64,000 nt of DNA, taken from positions 21,571,501 through 21,635,500 of the forward strand of contig NC_135067.1 in the NCBI RefSeq assembly GCF_051401765.1, written 5' to 3'. The notes below the pieces were generated by a model. It worked only from the letters and a program-made list of their open reading frames with translations, made no database searches and was not told where the DNA came from. The stretch is from Calliopsis andreniformis (taxonomy: Eukaryota > Arthropoda > Insecta > Hymenoptera > Andrenidae). Positions 12,606 to 26,582 of the stretch are shown here, one piece after another (position 1 is the first letter of the stretch; each line of letters opens with the position of its first letter). A program made the position numbers and the translations under genes.

Positions 12606-15600
12606 ACGAACCCGCCCCCGTCGGGATCAATGGCCCGGGGTGATCGTCGTTCGCGGGCAGAATCGAAAGAGATTGGAGCGAGAATGACGGGGTCGCCTGT
12701 CGACCGCTCGAACATTCCTGGGTGAAACGCTGACCTTCGTCGCTCGAATGGATCCCAGATCTCTGTCGCGACGCGAAGAGAAGTGGGATTCGAGCAGGTA
12801 AGAGGCGCGCCTCGAGATTTCGGCGAATCGAACTGTTCGAGAATCGTAGGAGGAATCAAGAGCAATCGAAGGTGACAACGAAGACGATCGTTTCGACGAT
12901 GCATAGGAGAGGGAACGGAGATCTCGATCGAGCGAAACGCGCGGCCGTCGATCCTGCGCACTCGAGGTCCAAAGGTTCGCGACGAACCCGCGAATCCAGG
13001 GGATCGCCATGCGTCGATTTATTTGTCCACACACGTTACATTTTGTTCTCGGGTCTCATATTGCTTAGAGCGGCTCGAACAAGTTGCTTCCTTGATCGGT
13101 AAGTAAGACGAAAGAGCACGGATCAAGAGGAGACAGGTCGATCACCAGCGAGAGACGTAGTTGCGAAAAGAGTGACCACGATCTTTCACCGCGGCGACAA
13201 AGCACAAAAACGAAAAACGAAAAACGAAAAACGAAAAACGAAAAACGAACACAAGTCAGTTCACGAAACAGGGCCCATTTCCTTTCACCGCGTTTCTCAT
13301 CCTTTACGATCTCTATATACTGCCGCCAAATTTTCTACTTTTATATGTATTATACGTGTATCTTCGCCCCCATTGTGCATCGAGAACATCGCGGAAGATC
13401 GGCTCGCTCTTCGGTGACCTCCCAAGCGACCCTTTTCGAACGATCTCGTTCGAGCATTCAGCCAACATCGAACAGGTCCATAGATTTCCATACGGAAGCG
13501 TCGCTGACAATTGAACGGTGTCGGAAAGGCGAAGAGCGAACGAGCTTCTCGAGCCACCTCATTAGCGAACAAGCACGTTCTTCGTTAGCATGATTCCGGA
13601 TAGCTTTAGGTGAAAAGCCGTGATCTCGTTCTCGCGAAAGAAAAAAGGGAAAACTGAGAGAAGGATGGAATGGGGCTCAACGCTGAGACAGGGTGTAAAA
13701 TTTCGGTTGCGCCGCGTTCAAGCAACGGCACACGCTTTCTTTGGTCTCGCGAACGATCTCTTTTGTTCCTGCGAGGTGAAAAGGACTCGCCCTTAGCCTC
13801 GGGGAGAAACGAACCTTGTCCGCTTAGTTGTCCACGAGTCGGCGCGAGGAAACCGATCGAGGAATCGAGGAGAGAGGAGACGCGCCAAAAAATAATCCGA
13901 CGTTCTTTCTCGTTGCGTGCTGCAAAGTACAAAATCGTTTCTAACGTTTAGAATCTTTTATTGACACACACCGTTTCGACATTCACGCTCCGAGGGGCGT
14001 TCGTGGATGAACGTGACACGTGTATAAAGGGAAAGAAGGGGACAGAACGACGATGAGGGGTTGAGGAAGAGAGAAAGAGAGAAAGAGAGAAAGAGAGAGG
14101 AGGGATGATCACCGTATAATGAGACGACGTGGATCATCGTGTATAGAGCGTAGGGTACCTTTTTTCTCGTTTTTTGTTTCGGATAACCCCGAACATCCGG
14201 GATGCGATCAAGGATGTTCACTCCGTGACGGATGGGAGACGATGACGAACCATATGGATATAGATTTTATCGCGAGGTTAAGAGATTAGGAGTAAGGAAA
14301 GAAAATATCGTGAATGGCGTTTTATGAAGAAAGAGGGAAGATTATAAGAAGACGAAATTGTAGTCGGTACACAGGTAGAGAATCACAGAGCCATAAAACA
14401 CGTGAACACTCATGTGACACACATATATACATACACATACACCACTCACGGAAGATAATTATTATTACCATTAATAATTAGCGTTTAAGCCTATCTCGAG
14501 AACAATGAAGGAAAAGAGATAGATCGACCTTTCGCATTTACTTCGCTATGGATATCGTGAGTAGTTCGTTCAGAAAACAAGCAAGTGAAAACAAGTGTTT
14601 ACATAGTGATTATACGTTGTCAACCCTCCACGGATCCCGTGAGACCCATGAAGGAGAACAACCACCCCCTCCTGTCCCATGGTTGAAAGTTTCCCCAGAT
14701 CGAATCTACCTACCTACCTTTTCGAATCTAAATATTTTAATTCTTAGACGTATGCATAGGAGAGAGGGAGGGGGCAGGTCCACGAAGCCAGAGGGATGAA
14801 GTTGTGAAATCGATTATACATAAAGATTACCTATACATAATTGTAATCCGACGACGACATTATCGAAACGATAAAGTAACACGATATAAATAAATAAATA
14901 TAAATTAATATATAAATATAGATAGATATATATGTATAAATACAATTACGGAGATCTTTTATTAATTTCGATGTGCGCGACTGCGAGCGAAGTGATATGC
15001 GTGCGAATATGTAAATAAACGATGCACAGTAAATTATTGTTCAACAGAGTGTCTGTAGAAAACAGAAAACGATTATGCTGCGAGTCCCGTGTTCGAGGGG
15101 ATCACGATTGGGAGGGGTGCGACTGTTTCGTCGAAATCGCGACTCGAGATCAGAAATTGAAAAACAAAATTTCACCTAATCGAAGCTCGCCCGCACCCCT
15201 TTACTCCCGATTCCCTCGTTTTGATTCGAGAACCCGTCAAGATACGCCCACGACCACTGATCTCAATGAAAAGCGTTCGTTCGCAGAAACGAGAAGTTGA
15301 AACATGGCCTTTCCTCCGCTCGAATCCCAAACGGAACAGCAGGAAAAGATATCACCGCGACGTTCAAAATGAAGTCTTATAATTTACCAAGGCACTGCCA
15401 CACAGGACCAACACAAAAGTCGAATGATACGGTAGCAGCCGCGAAGGCAGGACAGAGTAGAGACGATGGGGAGGAGGACAAGGCACGCGCAAATACAAAT
15501 ACAAAGGGAACCAAAACTACCCTGCCGATTTCTGAACAAAATTGAGAATAAGTTTTGAATTTAAGACACCAATACCCTTCCACACGTCTATCGAGAGTGC

Positions 15601-17385
15601 GTGTGCGTGTGCATCCGCGCGTGAACGCGAGAGAGAGAGCGAGGAAATTGAACGAGTGCGACGTTCGTTTTTATTCGATGAACAACAACGTCTTTGTATA
15701 CTCTGACTGTATTTCTTAGAAAACAGAAGGAGGATCTTGTGTATGTACATCAGTATCTCGATAGTAGCTGTAAGCCTAATCAATGAGTCGCGGATTTGCT
15801 GGATGTTCGACAAAGCTCGCGAAGGGTTTGAGTGATTCGATTAAGCTGAATCGTGATAGGATTTCCGAAACTTTTTATGAGCGATAGGCCTCATAGATCG
15901 ACTTTCGATGGAACGTTACGACGAAGATACGGAGGATCGCGAGATAAACGAATTAGAATTATTCCAGATGATAAGGAGAAAAACGCAAGAGTTTATTGAA
16001 AGCAAATCCGCGACGCGTGTCGTCATTTAACATTACGTAGTGAGTTTTCGATGTCTTCGAGCATAATTACCAGTTTGTACACGTACACAATACGCGCGCA
16101 CAACCGACATACATCACGACTCTGTCAGAGACACAGGATCAGATTTGGGGACGATCGATTGAGGTCGATCGCCGCGAAGGGGAAGAAAGGATCATAGATT
16201 AGCGTTCAGGTTTGCAGGACACAAGGACAAAAACTCTCTACAAATTACATGTTGTCGTGTAAGCAGTTCTTCAAAGTCGAATAGCGACAATGCGACCGTA
16301 AACATTTGTGAATTCGCTCATTCATCGATTCCCATTTTTGATTGTATAACGTTAACACGCCGTTGTTTCATTGTAATCCGTTGAGGCGGCCCGACACGGT
16401 GCCGCCATCATTTGTAAACGATATACGATTATATTGGTTAATAAAAGTTATCTAGATGTACAGAAGAGAACTGTACTTTATTGTTCCCTAAACATTTCTT
16501 TCACGTTCCTATTTTCTCTAAGTACCTATCAGAACAAATTCTAAACGTTTCATTAACTAAATATGCTTAATTTCATTTTAAGAATATTTAGTTGGATATA
16601 TTTTAACAAAATGGAAATGAAGAAAGAAAGGAACTACGTAAAGCGCTAAAAAACAATATGAGAAGGGCTTTTCATTACCCACTTATTTCATAAATACAAG
16701 TAAAAAAAGAACAGTAGAAAACTTATCTTTACGCTGACGCACACTGACGCCGTTCTGTTTAGAGTATCGAATCTTGATTCACGCAGGGTGATTTATCATC
16801 TACCTGTTGCAACACCAAAGTAAAGTGCAAATTAAAAAAATATTAGCTATATTTGTTTAATAGTGTTTTAATGTTAATTGCCTTACCGAAATACAAATGA
16901 AAATCGAGAGACGATATTGACATTCCCACCTTAAATGGGTTAGGTCAACGTTATTATTATTTTTATTATTATTACTACCATTATCACATAGTAGATGACA
17001 CGTTTCATTTGTAAAAAACTGTATTATCCATTTTAATTAAACTCTCTGACAATAATAACTAGTACTTGTATTGCGTTTGTACAATATTCCTGAGAAAACG
17101 TTTTAAATTTCAAACATCGCACATTCTCCATGGAATAGTCGGTAAAATCACCGTCTCGTCTATCTACTCCACCCTCGGCTACTCCTACTTCGTACATCGC
17201 CCACACCAGCTGATCGAAAGAAACCCGTATAAACTGGTGGGCTAAACACGCAAACATTGCGATCTAGTCGCAGTTATTTGTCATCTGTTCAAGATGCACG
17301 ATCAACACAGCTACGCAACAATGAGCGGCAATTAACCAAAAGCGAATGGAAGCATCCAGTCGATACAAGTTTTAATTTTTCTGTG
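12606..17385 (+). other. Otopetrin 3' region and spacer before the TMEM8-type gene
   Basis: No coding gene is seen. AATAAA signals occur at 15014-15019 and 16440-16445, the latter followed by T-rich DNA. A long 3' UTR of up to about 3.8 kb is therefore possible but unproved. A GA-rich microsatellite (GAGAAA-type) lies at about 14066-14100 and an AT-rich simple stretch at about 14885-14940. The final part (16500-17385) is AT-rich and probably contains the promoter and 5' UTR of the next gene. Confidence 0.5.
13206..13247 (+). repeat. Six perfect copies of the 7-bp unit AAAAACG
   Basis: The unit AAAAACG repeats six times without error in the probable 3' UTR of the otopetrin gene. No function is evident. 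It is likely a replication-slippage product. Confidence 0.9.
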
Positions 17386-20300
17386 ATGTCGAACAAATTT
17401 ATCATGCTTCCGATATGTTACTTTCCAAGGCGATACCTCATGATTCTTCAATTCCATATTCTATTAATATTGCTACTTTTTCCAAGTAAGTACATAAATA
17501 AAATATTTAAAAACTGTTGAAGTGACTGTGCAATAGTGTCCAAACATTAGGAATATTGTAATAATAATGTACTGATACATCTATATTCTCAAGAGAATGT
17601 GTAGGAGTTATTTATGTGTGTAGGTTTCTAAATGAATAATCTTTGCTTGCAGCCAAAGAATGTACCATGCCAGAAGCAAGTCAAGAAGGATTGCTACATT
17701 CGTTCAAAAGTTACTCGGATGTAGCAATGTTTCATTATACAGTTCCAAAAGAGGTGCTCAGAGCTACTTGGCAATTTGCCGCATTCATGGATGGGCAAGA
17801 TTGCCCAGAAAGAAAAGTACACATGTAACTACCTATTTTCATTTCACTTATCCTTACTAAATATGTAAAGGATATTAATACATTATCGTAACTTTCAGAT
17901 ATCTACAATGGGGCAGTTATCCTGTGATATCTATAAATAATGATACATTTCCTAGTGATATGTATCCAAAACGTAATCAGACTATTATAGTCTCTGCTGT
18001 TACAACATTTGAACCAAAAACTACTGCGATAGTACCAGTTTATGGACCAGAATCAGGAGATTGGTTTGTGGGAGCATATTTGTCTCATTGGGATGAGAAA
18101 GTGCAACAACAGGTATTATTCTGCTATGTACTATAAATAATTGTTACAAGGAATGTTATATCTCATAATTTTCTATGTTTCAGGGACTTGGTCACAAATG
18201 TCATTATAGTATAGGCTCTGTAGCTATATGGACACAAACTAATAGTATTGAAAACATACCTATTGGTTGTCAGTATCCATTGAGAACAAAAGAAACTACT
18301 TCCTACTACAAGTAGATTTCAGTCATTATATCTTATTTAGTATCTTAGTATAGAAAACTAATATGTGGACTCTTTTCAGAATATATATTCCATCAGGAAC
18401 GTGGAATTTTCGTGTACATATTTGGGGTTGTAATTTTACTCTGTATACGTCTCGTAGTATACACGAGCCATGCATTAAATATATGGCCTTACAAGGACGT
18501 TCTCTGCCCGTTTTCAATCACTCTAATCCTAGCGAAATTGGAAATTTTACTATGTTAGATTCATACACCTTTACAGAAACTTCTCCTTATGAGGATAGTT
18601 ATTATTATTTGATGATTATTTCAGATAGTATCATTGAAGTAAATATAAAAATAGTTACCTCGGGTAAATTTTACCACATTAAGACATGTATTGTTCTTGC
18701 TATGCCAACACCTGCAGTATGTGGTAATGCTATTGCAAATTCTTGTTTCAGAATGTCCAATTAGAATGACAGAAAAATCTTTTGTGAGACAGTATTTGGA
18801 TGCACCATCGTTTTCTAAAGCATTAGCGCAATTACATATGAAAGATATAACAAAACATCGTTCTCACCACAATGATAGTGATAGTAGTAAATCGCCTTAC
18901 AATGAACTTGATGTAAGGAATCAGTTTCATTCACCAGATGATAATTTAGATGATCCATGTGTACCCAGATACCAGCTTGCTAGAATTAAACATTCACAAA
19001 CATTTTCTGGTGTCTACTTACTACAGGTAAATGAGGTGTCAATTATGAGTTGTATAAATACCTGTAAGATGTAATCACATATGTAACAATTATTCTTTCA
19101 GGGTAGAGAATGGTTAACTTCTTGGGTAATGTTAACAGACACACGTCCAGTAATTACCCAATTTAACATTTTGCCATTAGTGGATATTGGGGGTACACTC
19201 GATATTAGTGCCCACTTGGAAATGGACAAAGTAAATATTAGTAATAGTTCTTACGCACTTTATTTATTTGTAACTAATCACGTTACGTGTTTTAGATAAC
19301 AACCAGACAATTAGTTAAAGTTAAACTTTGCATTCGACGTGGTCGAGTTCCAAACAGGAGTAAGGGCACTATTACGTGCGAGGAACCGAAAATGTCAATG
19401 AATTTATCTTCGTTTGATAAACACGATGCAACTTTGTTAATACCATATCCACAGCCAGATACTTGGTACGTCGCTCTACATGCGACGTGTCATTTTAATG
19501 GGTATGATCATGTTATGAAATATGTGAGGAAGAAGGTAATTAAAATTACATTGTAATATTGTTTGTGAATTAGACATCCTGTAAACTGTGAAATGGAAGA
19601 GATCTTAGTGTCACTGGATATACGAACTAGACAATGTGTATTTCCTGGTAATTATCCATGTGGTCATCACGGAATTTGCCAGGAAATTCATCGCGATATT
19701 CTTTATTTCACGTCGTGTAAATGCTTTGAAGGTTTGTCTGCTGTTTATATAATTTCGATTGTACCCTATTTTTTAAACGTATCAATAAAATATAATTCAC
19801 TGCATAGGCTATAAAGGATGGGGCTGTACTGATGCCACTAGCGCGAGCCCAGAATCTTCTCTTCTACTGACGACTATGATACTCACTTTAAGTAATGGTT
19901 TTTTCATACCTGCTATATATTTAGCTGTTAAACGCGGATTGTATACTGAAGGATTAGTCTATTTGGCAACTATGCTTTTTTCGTCTCTCTATCATGCGTG
20001 TGATCAACATGTTATGACCTACTGTGTTGCTAAATATGAAGTACGTAAATTACCTTGGCAATAATAATTACGTAGTCTCTGTAAAGCTACGGTATCTTTA
20101 CAAAATGATTTGACTTCTAGGTTTTACAATACAGTGACTTTTTTTCAAGCATACTAGCCTTCTGGGTAACACTTGTTGCGATGGCTGAAATACCGACTCG
20201 TTATGTATCCCTGTGTCATATGTTCGGTGTTCTTATAATTGCATTTGGAGTAGAATCTAACAAAACAAGCCTAAGTAGCATATTAGTACCTTTGGGAATG

Positions 20301-20792
20301 GGTGTTATGATTCCTGTAAGTAAATTAAAAGATATATTTGCAACAATTATTACTTATTAACTTGCTATATATTTTTAGATGGGAACGTACGCTTATCGTT
20401 GTTTTCAATTGAGAAAGTGGAGAAAACCAGATAGAATTTCGAAGTTATTAGCAGGATTGCTATTGGCGACAATAGGTTTATTGCTTTTTTCGCTAGTTGA
20501 AACTGAAGCTAATTACCAAGTATGTATATTATATTTCATCAAATGTGACCACAAAAAAGAAGGCATTCGTCAAAAGGACTTTTTTGTCTTACAGTATGTT
20601 CATAGTGCGTGGCACATGATAATTGCCATTTCTTTGATATTTTTATTACCGCCATCGCGAATGGAAGAAGTTGGTTCTGGTACGAATTCTTTCAGTGACG
20701 ATAGCGAATTACTTGACTACAAAGATTCACCTGGCACTCCAATTTTTACGGTAACTACTGGACAAGAAAATCTGGTAATTGCTTCAAATTGA
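17386..20792 (+). CDS. TMEM8: TMEM8/PGAP6-type membrane protein, 13 coding exons
   Basis: Exons 17386-17485, 17653-17824, 17899-18112, 18184-18311, 18380-18663, 18752-19026, 19102-19230, 19296-19501, 19574-19731, 19808-20040, 20121-20315, 20379-20519 and 20595-20792 join in phase to 810 residues. Human TMEM8A is of similar size. The N-terminus has a hydrophobic signal segment (MILQFHILLILLLFP). A long ectodomain with N-glycosylation sites follows. An EGF-like cysteine cluster (CVFPGNYPCGHHGIC ... CKCFEG) spans the exon 9/10 junction. The multi-helix membrane domain carries SSLYHACD and VHSAWH, matching the conserved Ser/Asp/His residues of the CREST hydrolase superfamily. In vertebrates TMEM8A (PGAP6) is a GPI-specific phospholipase A2 that sheds GPI-anchored proteins. 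The same activity here is inferred. The start is the first in-frame ATG. An earlier start would require non-ATG initiation. Confidence 0.92.
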
Positions 20793-22955
20793 AGGTTGCG
20801 TCAAAAATAAGTAAAGCAGGCTCTACATAATAAGACTTGCCTCGAGGCATGCCTCATAGTTTAGAGCCCGCTTTAGACTATAAAGATACCAAATACGTAC
20901 CATTGTTTAAGTTGTGCCAAAAGAGTGTTCTAATTCTCTAAGCAAAATATAGATTAGAGTTTAATCAAAATTAGAAAACATGTGTACATGTACTCATGCT
21001 ACGTATATGTATATAAAATATTTATGTATCATTTTTATAAGAGTTTCTAAGTGAACGCAATTATAGGGTAATCTATGTAGAAATTCTCAAATAATACGAT
21101 TTAACACGTTACACATGCAAAAATGTTTAGACGGTCTAAGTAAACTTACAAGTGGTGCTATTATTCTTATCATATTACGTTTAGAATATACTCAACAATA
21201 CTCATAGATCTATTTTTATATATTCTTTTTACTGTTGAAAATTATACCTTATCACGTGACATTTACAAGCCATGCAAAAATAAATGACATAGAGTATTAC
21301 AGCACCTAGCAATATTACTTAGGAATTGATAATTTGCTGCATTTATTATTAACGTTGACAGTTTTAGACTTCTGGTTATTCTTCCTATGATAAAAATTCC
21401 TTCCAGGAATGCCCATATGAGTGAATATGTAATAAAAATGTTTATAATGTACATTGATAGATAAATTTTCATGTCTTTCCATATTTTTTATGGTACTTAA
21501 TCTATGGCATAAAGATATTTTTATGTGTAGCTTCAGTCTGATGAATACAATATTGTATTGAGTATGTACATGAAAGCAATACAATTATTTATACATTCCA
21601 TATATCTAAGAAAAGCATTGCATAGATTACCCTATAATATCATTAATGACTTATATCCAGAACAATTAATTCATGACATTTTATTTTTAATTTTTTTTAT
21701 TGTATCTTCCATTTTCTTTTTATAAAGTTACATATAAGGTGGATATTCTGTGTAATCACTGTAACTTTGGGAAACGTGGATATATAATGCAATGTATATT
21801 TTAACGAGATATAGACTCGAGTTATATGTGCAATATGTAATTGTACCTACTTTATGCATTTAGTCGTGTTCAGAATTGCTTAAGGGACCACAGTGTATAA
21901 AAGATATTGATAGCATATTAGAAAGTGAAAGTATGAATGCTGTGCCTAAATACAAGTAAATTATTCAGATGTAATATTGAGATTTCGTAAATTGTTGCAT
22001 GCAAGTTTGAGTGCAGAGAACACAGCAAAAAATACTCAAATAAATATTAATTTTTACATAATTTTTTTATTTGTCATTATATCAAAAATTGCAGATTTAT
22101 AGTTATTATATGCGTAGTGAATAAGTAGTTTTTATAGACTTTATAACAATATTAATTTAATATAAAAATTCCCAAAGTTAGTGAGTTTTAATACAGAAAA
22201 TGCACTCAATTTTTTATTTAGTTAAAAAAGTGCATTTTTACATATATTTCTCGATATAGGATTTAATACTTACGTTCATGTGATATAGGATATTTAATTT
22301 ATAATCATAATTTAAAACTTAATTTGTAATTACGATTGTTGATATCTCAAATTTTTACAATAATTTCTATAAGATAATGTTGGTATAATTAATTACTAAA
22401 GTATGATATCTACTTTAGTTACTATTCAAATACCTCACAATGTTTAAAGTGCCATCTAAGATTTCTCTTTCATCCTATGCCTATCATATTACAAATTTTA
22501 TTTTTACACTATTAAAAAAGGCAGGATGATCGACAAAAAGGAATTCGTGTAATGTAAATCACCGAGATTTATGTAATGCTACATCAGTGAAGATTTTAAA
22601 TAAAAGAAAAGTAGGCCAATATGAACATCAATGTTGGAAAATGTATTAATAATAATTAATTGTACTATAAAAGCATGTCACAAATTCAAAACAAATATAA
22701 ATAATATAAATTTTCGTATCAAATAAAAGTAAATAGCACTACAAATTACATTAGGTAAAATAATTAATATTACTTTCAATTACCTGTTACTATTTCCTTT
22801 GAAATTGAAACATCGTACCCCGTCCAAAATTGTAGCAATATAATTTTTTTAATAATATAGTAACAGGAGTAAAACATAGGAAATCATTTCAAATTATTTC
22901 CCTTTCTTCATTCATCACTCATTCAATGATGACTTGAATAACTTACAAATAGTCA
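20793..22955. other. AT-rich tail-to-tail spacer between the TMEM8-type gene and the dynein-tail gene
   Basis: This stretch is very AT-rich on both strands with no supportable exon. It contains possible polyadenylation motifs for the TMEM8-type gene (for example AATAAA near 21282). For the opposite gene, a TTTATT on the + strand near 22497 is an AATAAA on the minus strand. I searched the minus strand here for further dynein exons and found none. Confidence 0.6.
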
Positions 22956-25900
22956 TTACTGTGTTCTATATGCATTGTAAGTGTTAAACATCTTTCTTCT
23001 CACGTCAATTACATCTAATACATGTTTATATCGTTTCACGACAGATCTGAAAACATGCATGATACGTCCCGTCTAATGATACGAAAGTAGGAAAGAGACA
23101 TAGAAACGATGTTTAGCATACATTCATAAAATACTTAAAAAGGAAAATCTATTATTTCAATAAATGTGTTTAAACAATTTATATGGTTAATTGTTACTCA
23201 CGATTCTATAGGGCAATCTCCTATCCAATCCAGTGCATTCATAATTACACTATACTGACTTTTTAAATATTGTGAAATACATAACAGATTTACATTGTCA
23301 GATCTTTTTATATGTTGATCATATCTCTTTGATGCACCAATTGCATTGATGTAACAAAATTCTATTTCATTATTAAAAATGTTCCATATCTGTATAGAAA
23401 AACTTTTAGTATCATTAATATCAATGTTTACTCTTTTTCATGATTTTATTATACCTGTAGCCACTTATTATGTAATAGTTCTCGAAAACTTTCTCTTATC
23501 ATCAATTTTTGTAGAGCATAAATCGCTTCAATACCTTCTTCTATATTTTTAACATATTTAAATATATCATTTATTAAATTTATGACCATATTTTCTAATT
23601 GCTGCACCGTATACCTAAACTGTTTAATTTTTCTTAACCAATTGAATTTCGTAATTTCAAATATAATATCACGGACTAGTATAATTTCATTCAAACTTTT
23701 ATAAAACAAATGCTCAATTTCCCGCCAATATGCTTCGTACTCTATCCCCCTTGGACTTCCAAGTAATCCCATTTTATTGCACCTATTAAATAAAAAATAA
23801 TAATAAGTTTTTTTCTAAACTATTAGTCTTTTAATACCTTCCGAATATAATCAGCGCTTCACAGATTTCAATAACATCGTAACATCTTTGTTTAAAAGTT
23901 TCAATTGAATCGAAAACTTCTTCTCTATTTATTTCCCATTTTTTATCAGGATTAATATACGAAATGATGCTTGTTATTATCTGTAAATCATTTCTACTGT
24001 ATATTTTTTAATAACTTATTGTAACACAAACATATTCAATGCATCACTCACATTATTGTAAATTATTTCATAAGTATTACAACAAATTATGCATTTTTTT
24101 AGCATTTTTATTCCCTCTTCGGGATTACTTCCGAATGCAACATCAAGATTAATGTATTTTCTACATTGGTATATTATCTGCAAACTTAATGTTTGACAAA
24201 GTATTCCTATCTTATTCCTAAAATATTACATTTCTTCACAATGTTTCCCTCTACAAAAGAATTTTGTTTTGTATTAAAAAAAAAGCCTCACATCCTTTTG
24301 TAAAACGAAGATTCCATCCAAATAAATAATATTAAAAACAACGCCTCCGTTATAGAATTTTCAACATCATCTGGAACATTTAGAGTTTTACAAAAATCAA
24401 AAAAGACATTTAGATACTTTAAATTTGAAGATGCTTCCTTTAATCCTATTTTGATATTCATGGCTAATTCCTGAAATTTGTTCGCATTTAAAGATCGCAC
24501 ATTTTTTAGCGTTTCTATAATTGATTCAATTTTTGAATTCGCAATTTGGACTTGCAAATATTTTAAATTTGAGTCTGAAAAATTATTTATGTTTCTCAAT
24601 TTATCTTCGAATTAAAATAAAATCGTATGTAGTATACGGTTAACTAACATTTTGCAGTCCAATAATTTACTTCATCATATATAGTTTGAATTTGTGTTCT
24701 AGCTATATTAATTCTCGATGGTTTATACATTTGTTTAATCCAAGACCAAACTACATTTTCCAATCTGCCGATTAATTTTCGCTTTCTTTCATTTTCATCA
24801 GACAGGGCCGTTTCATTACTTTCTCCTATAAAAGAAACTGCAGTTTTGTCCGATGATCTTAGAAATGTTTCAGGAATACTTTCTTTCGGCACGTACAACG
24901 TAGTTAAACCCAATGGTTTATAAATCTCCTCAATTAGACGTATGAGAAGTTCGTGCAAATTTGAATATATTTCATTTTGTATAACTATTCGTTCGAATGG
25001 AAAATTATAATTTATATAGAATATTTTGCTAATATTCAACTAAGAACAAAACTTAATAAAAATAATAACGATCATTTAAACATTTTAGACGGATACATGG
25101 TGTATAACTATTGTTACGCAGTACAATTGGTGCATACATATTTTCTATAAATCTTAAAACAGAATTCTTAATATCCTTCGTAACACTTCCGAACGAAATG
25201 GTGCTGAAAAAATTTTCAGGTGTGTAAATTTGCCAGGGCGATCTTAAAAAGTATACGAATCCTTTAGGAGCATAATTAGGTAATCCCAAATCAACAGTTA
25301 ACTTATTTCCTGTATGAAATATAGTTAACATCACGTGTGATGGATTTTCAAAATATTCTCTTATCAATTCATCACAATTTTCATTCCAATCTGCACTCTC
25401 AGACGCAGGAAATATTGTTAAATCCTTTACATTGTGTACCTACAAATGTATTAAAATTAGAACTTTTTATTTGGTTCGATAAGAAATGAAAGCTATTGTG
25501 TTGTGTGCAAGCGAATATTAAAAATGGCGCCATAGATGTCGGTAGCAGTAGTTGTCTCGTGAGACCAATTAATTGAATAACAAGTTGAAATTATCGCAGC
25601 ACTTCACATATCTAACGTTTTGTATGAAGTTTAGATAAATGTAAAATCGGTGAGTATGATAAATCCATTAATATATAATTTACGATGTAAAGCGCGCGTT
25701 CTTCTTATTATAGTGAACTCAACTGATATCGTTATGTTAGAATTTAGTGTATTATTTTTTTTAAGAATTGAATCGTAATCTATGTCAGACCTTAGTCTGT
25801 AATTCGTAAACATCATTTAAACAAACAAGTAGTAGAATATTGCTGTATCATTTCTTGCAACAAAATGACGCATTATCTATTTCTACATTTTGCTTTCTCA

Positions 25901-26582
25901 TAAAATAATATGATCAGTGGATACCAAAGAACACGTGTTGTGCGATATAAGATGCATGGTCGTAAGACTTATAAGATCAAGAACATTAAGAACACTTCTA
26001 CTAACTAATATAATTAAATCTTCTTCGCTGAATACTGGTTTTTCGGGTTCTGGTGGAAGTTCTTCCTCTACTTCAGGCGACTCTGAAATACGGTGAAGTA
26101 TCACATTGCATACTTCTGTTTTCGAAACAATATTAAAAGCAACATATTTTTTGCAATAAGTTCGTTAATGCTCGTTATATGTACACATATATAGCGAAAT
26201 GGGTATGAGTTATCTTTATGTATCGTTACTAACGTGACCGTTATACTATATTTAAGAAATATAAGACGTACCTTTAACAAAACTTTATAAATTTTGTAAG
26301 AATTTTTAAAAATAACAAAATCTGAAATGAAATACTAGATCGTTATTGGATACAATTAGAATGCTTTAGTTATAGAAATAAATAAATGTGTATGTCTTAT
26401 CCTATAAAACACAGTAATCACGTGGTATTAAAAAATTCGGAGATCGTTTGCATGATTGTTTTTTTACCTTGTCGTCCAAAGTCTTCCTCATCCGTATCCA
26501 TATCCAAATATTCCCGATGAATATCTATCGTTTTATCTGACTTCCTTGAGATTTCTGATTTTAACTCTTTTTTGCCGCTCAT
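22956..26582 (-). CDS. DNAH2: Dynein axonemal heavy chain 2-like, N-terminal tail only
   Basis: Minus-strand exons 26582-26468, 26082-26006, 25439-25125, 25039-24649, 24574-24292, 24217-24052, 23980-23838, 23782-23455, 23389-23202 and 23046-22956 join in phase to about 698 residues ending in TAA. The acidic start (ESPEVEEELPPEPEKPVF) is followed by REYFENPSHVMLTIF and DLGLPNYAPKGFVYFLR, and later by YVPKES and RLENVVWSWIKQ. These follow the N-terminal tail of axonemal DNAH2 in order. The later exons (QCRKYINLDVAFGSNPEE, CYDVIEICEALIIFG, EALYALQK-like helices) belong to the DHC_N1 tail region, which binds intermediate chains. Full heavy chains exceed 4000 residues. The linker, AAA ring and stalk are absent before the convergent TMEM8-type gene. 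The exon 3 donor and exon 4 acceptor are the least certain junction. It may be a motor-less gene, a decaying copy, or the 5' part of a gene with a giant intron. Confidence 0.82.

Noticed and set aside
21263..21584. Minus-strand frames that might continue the dynein gene
   Set aside because: The peptides are Ile/Tyr/Asn-rich products of AT-rich DNA and do not resemble the dynein region that should follow.
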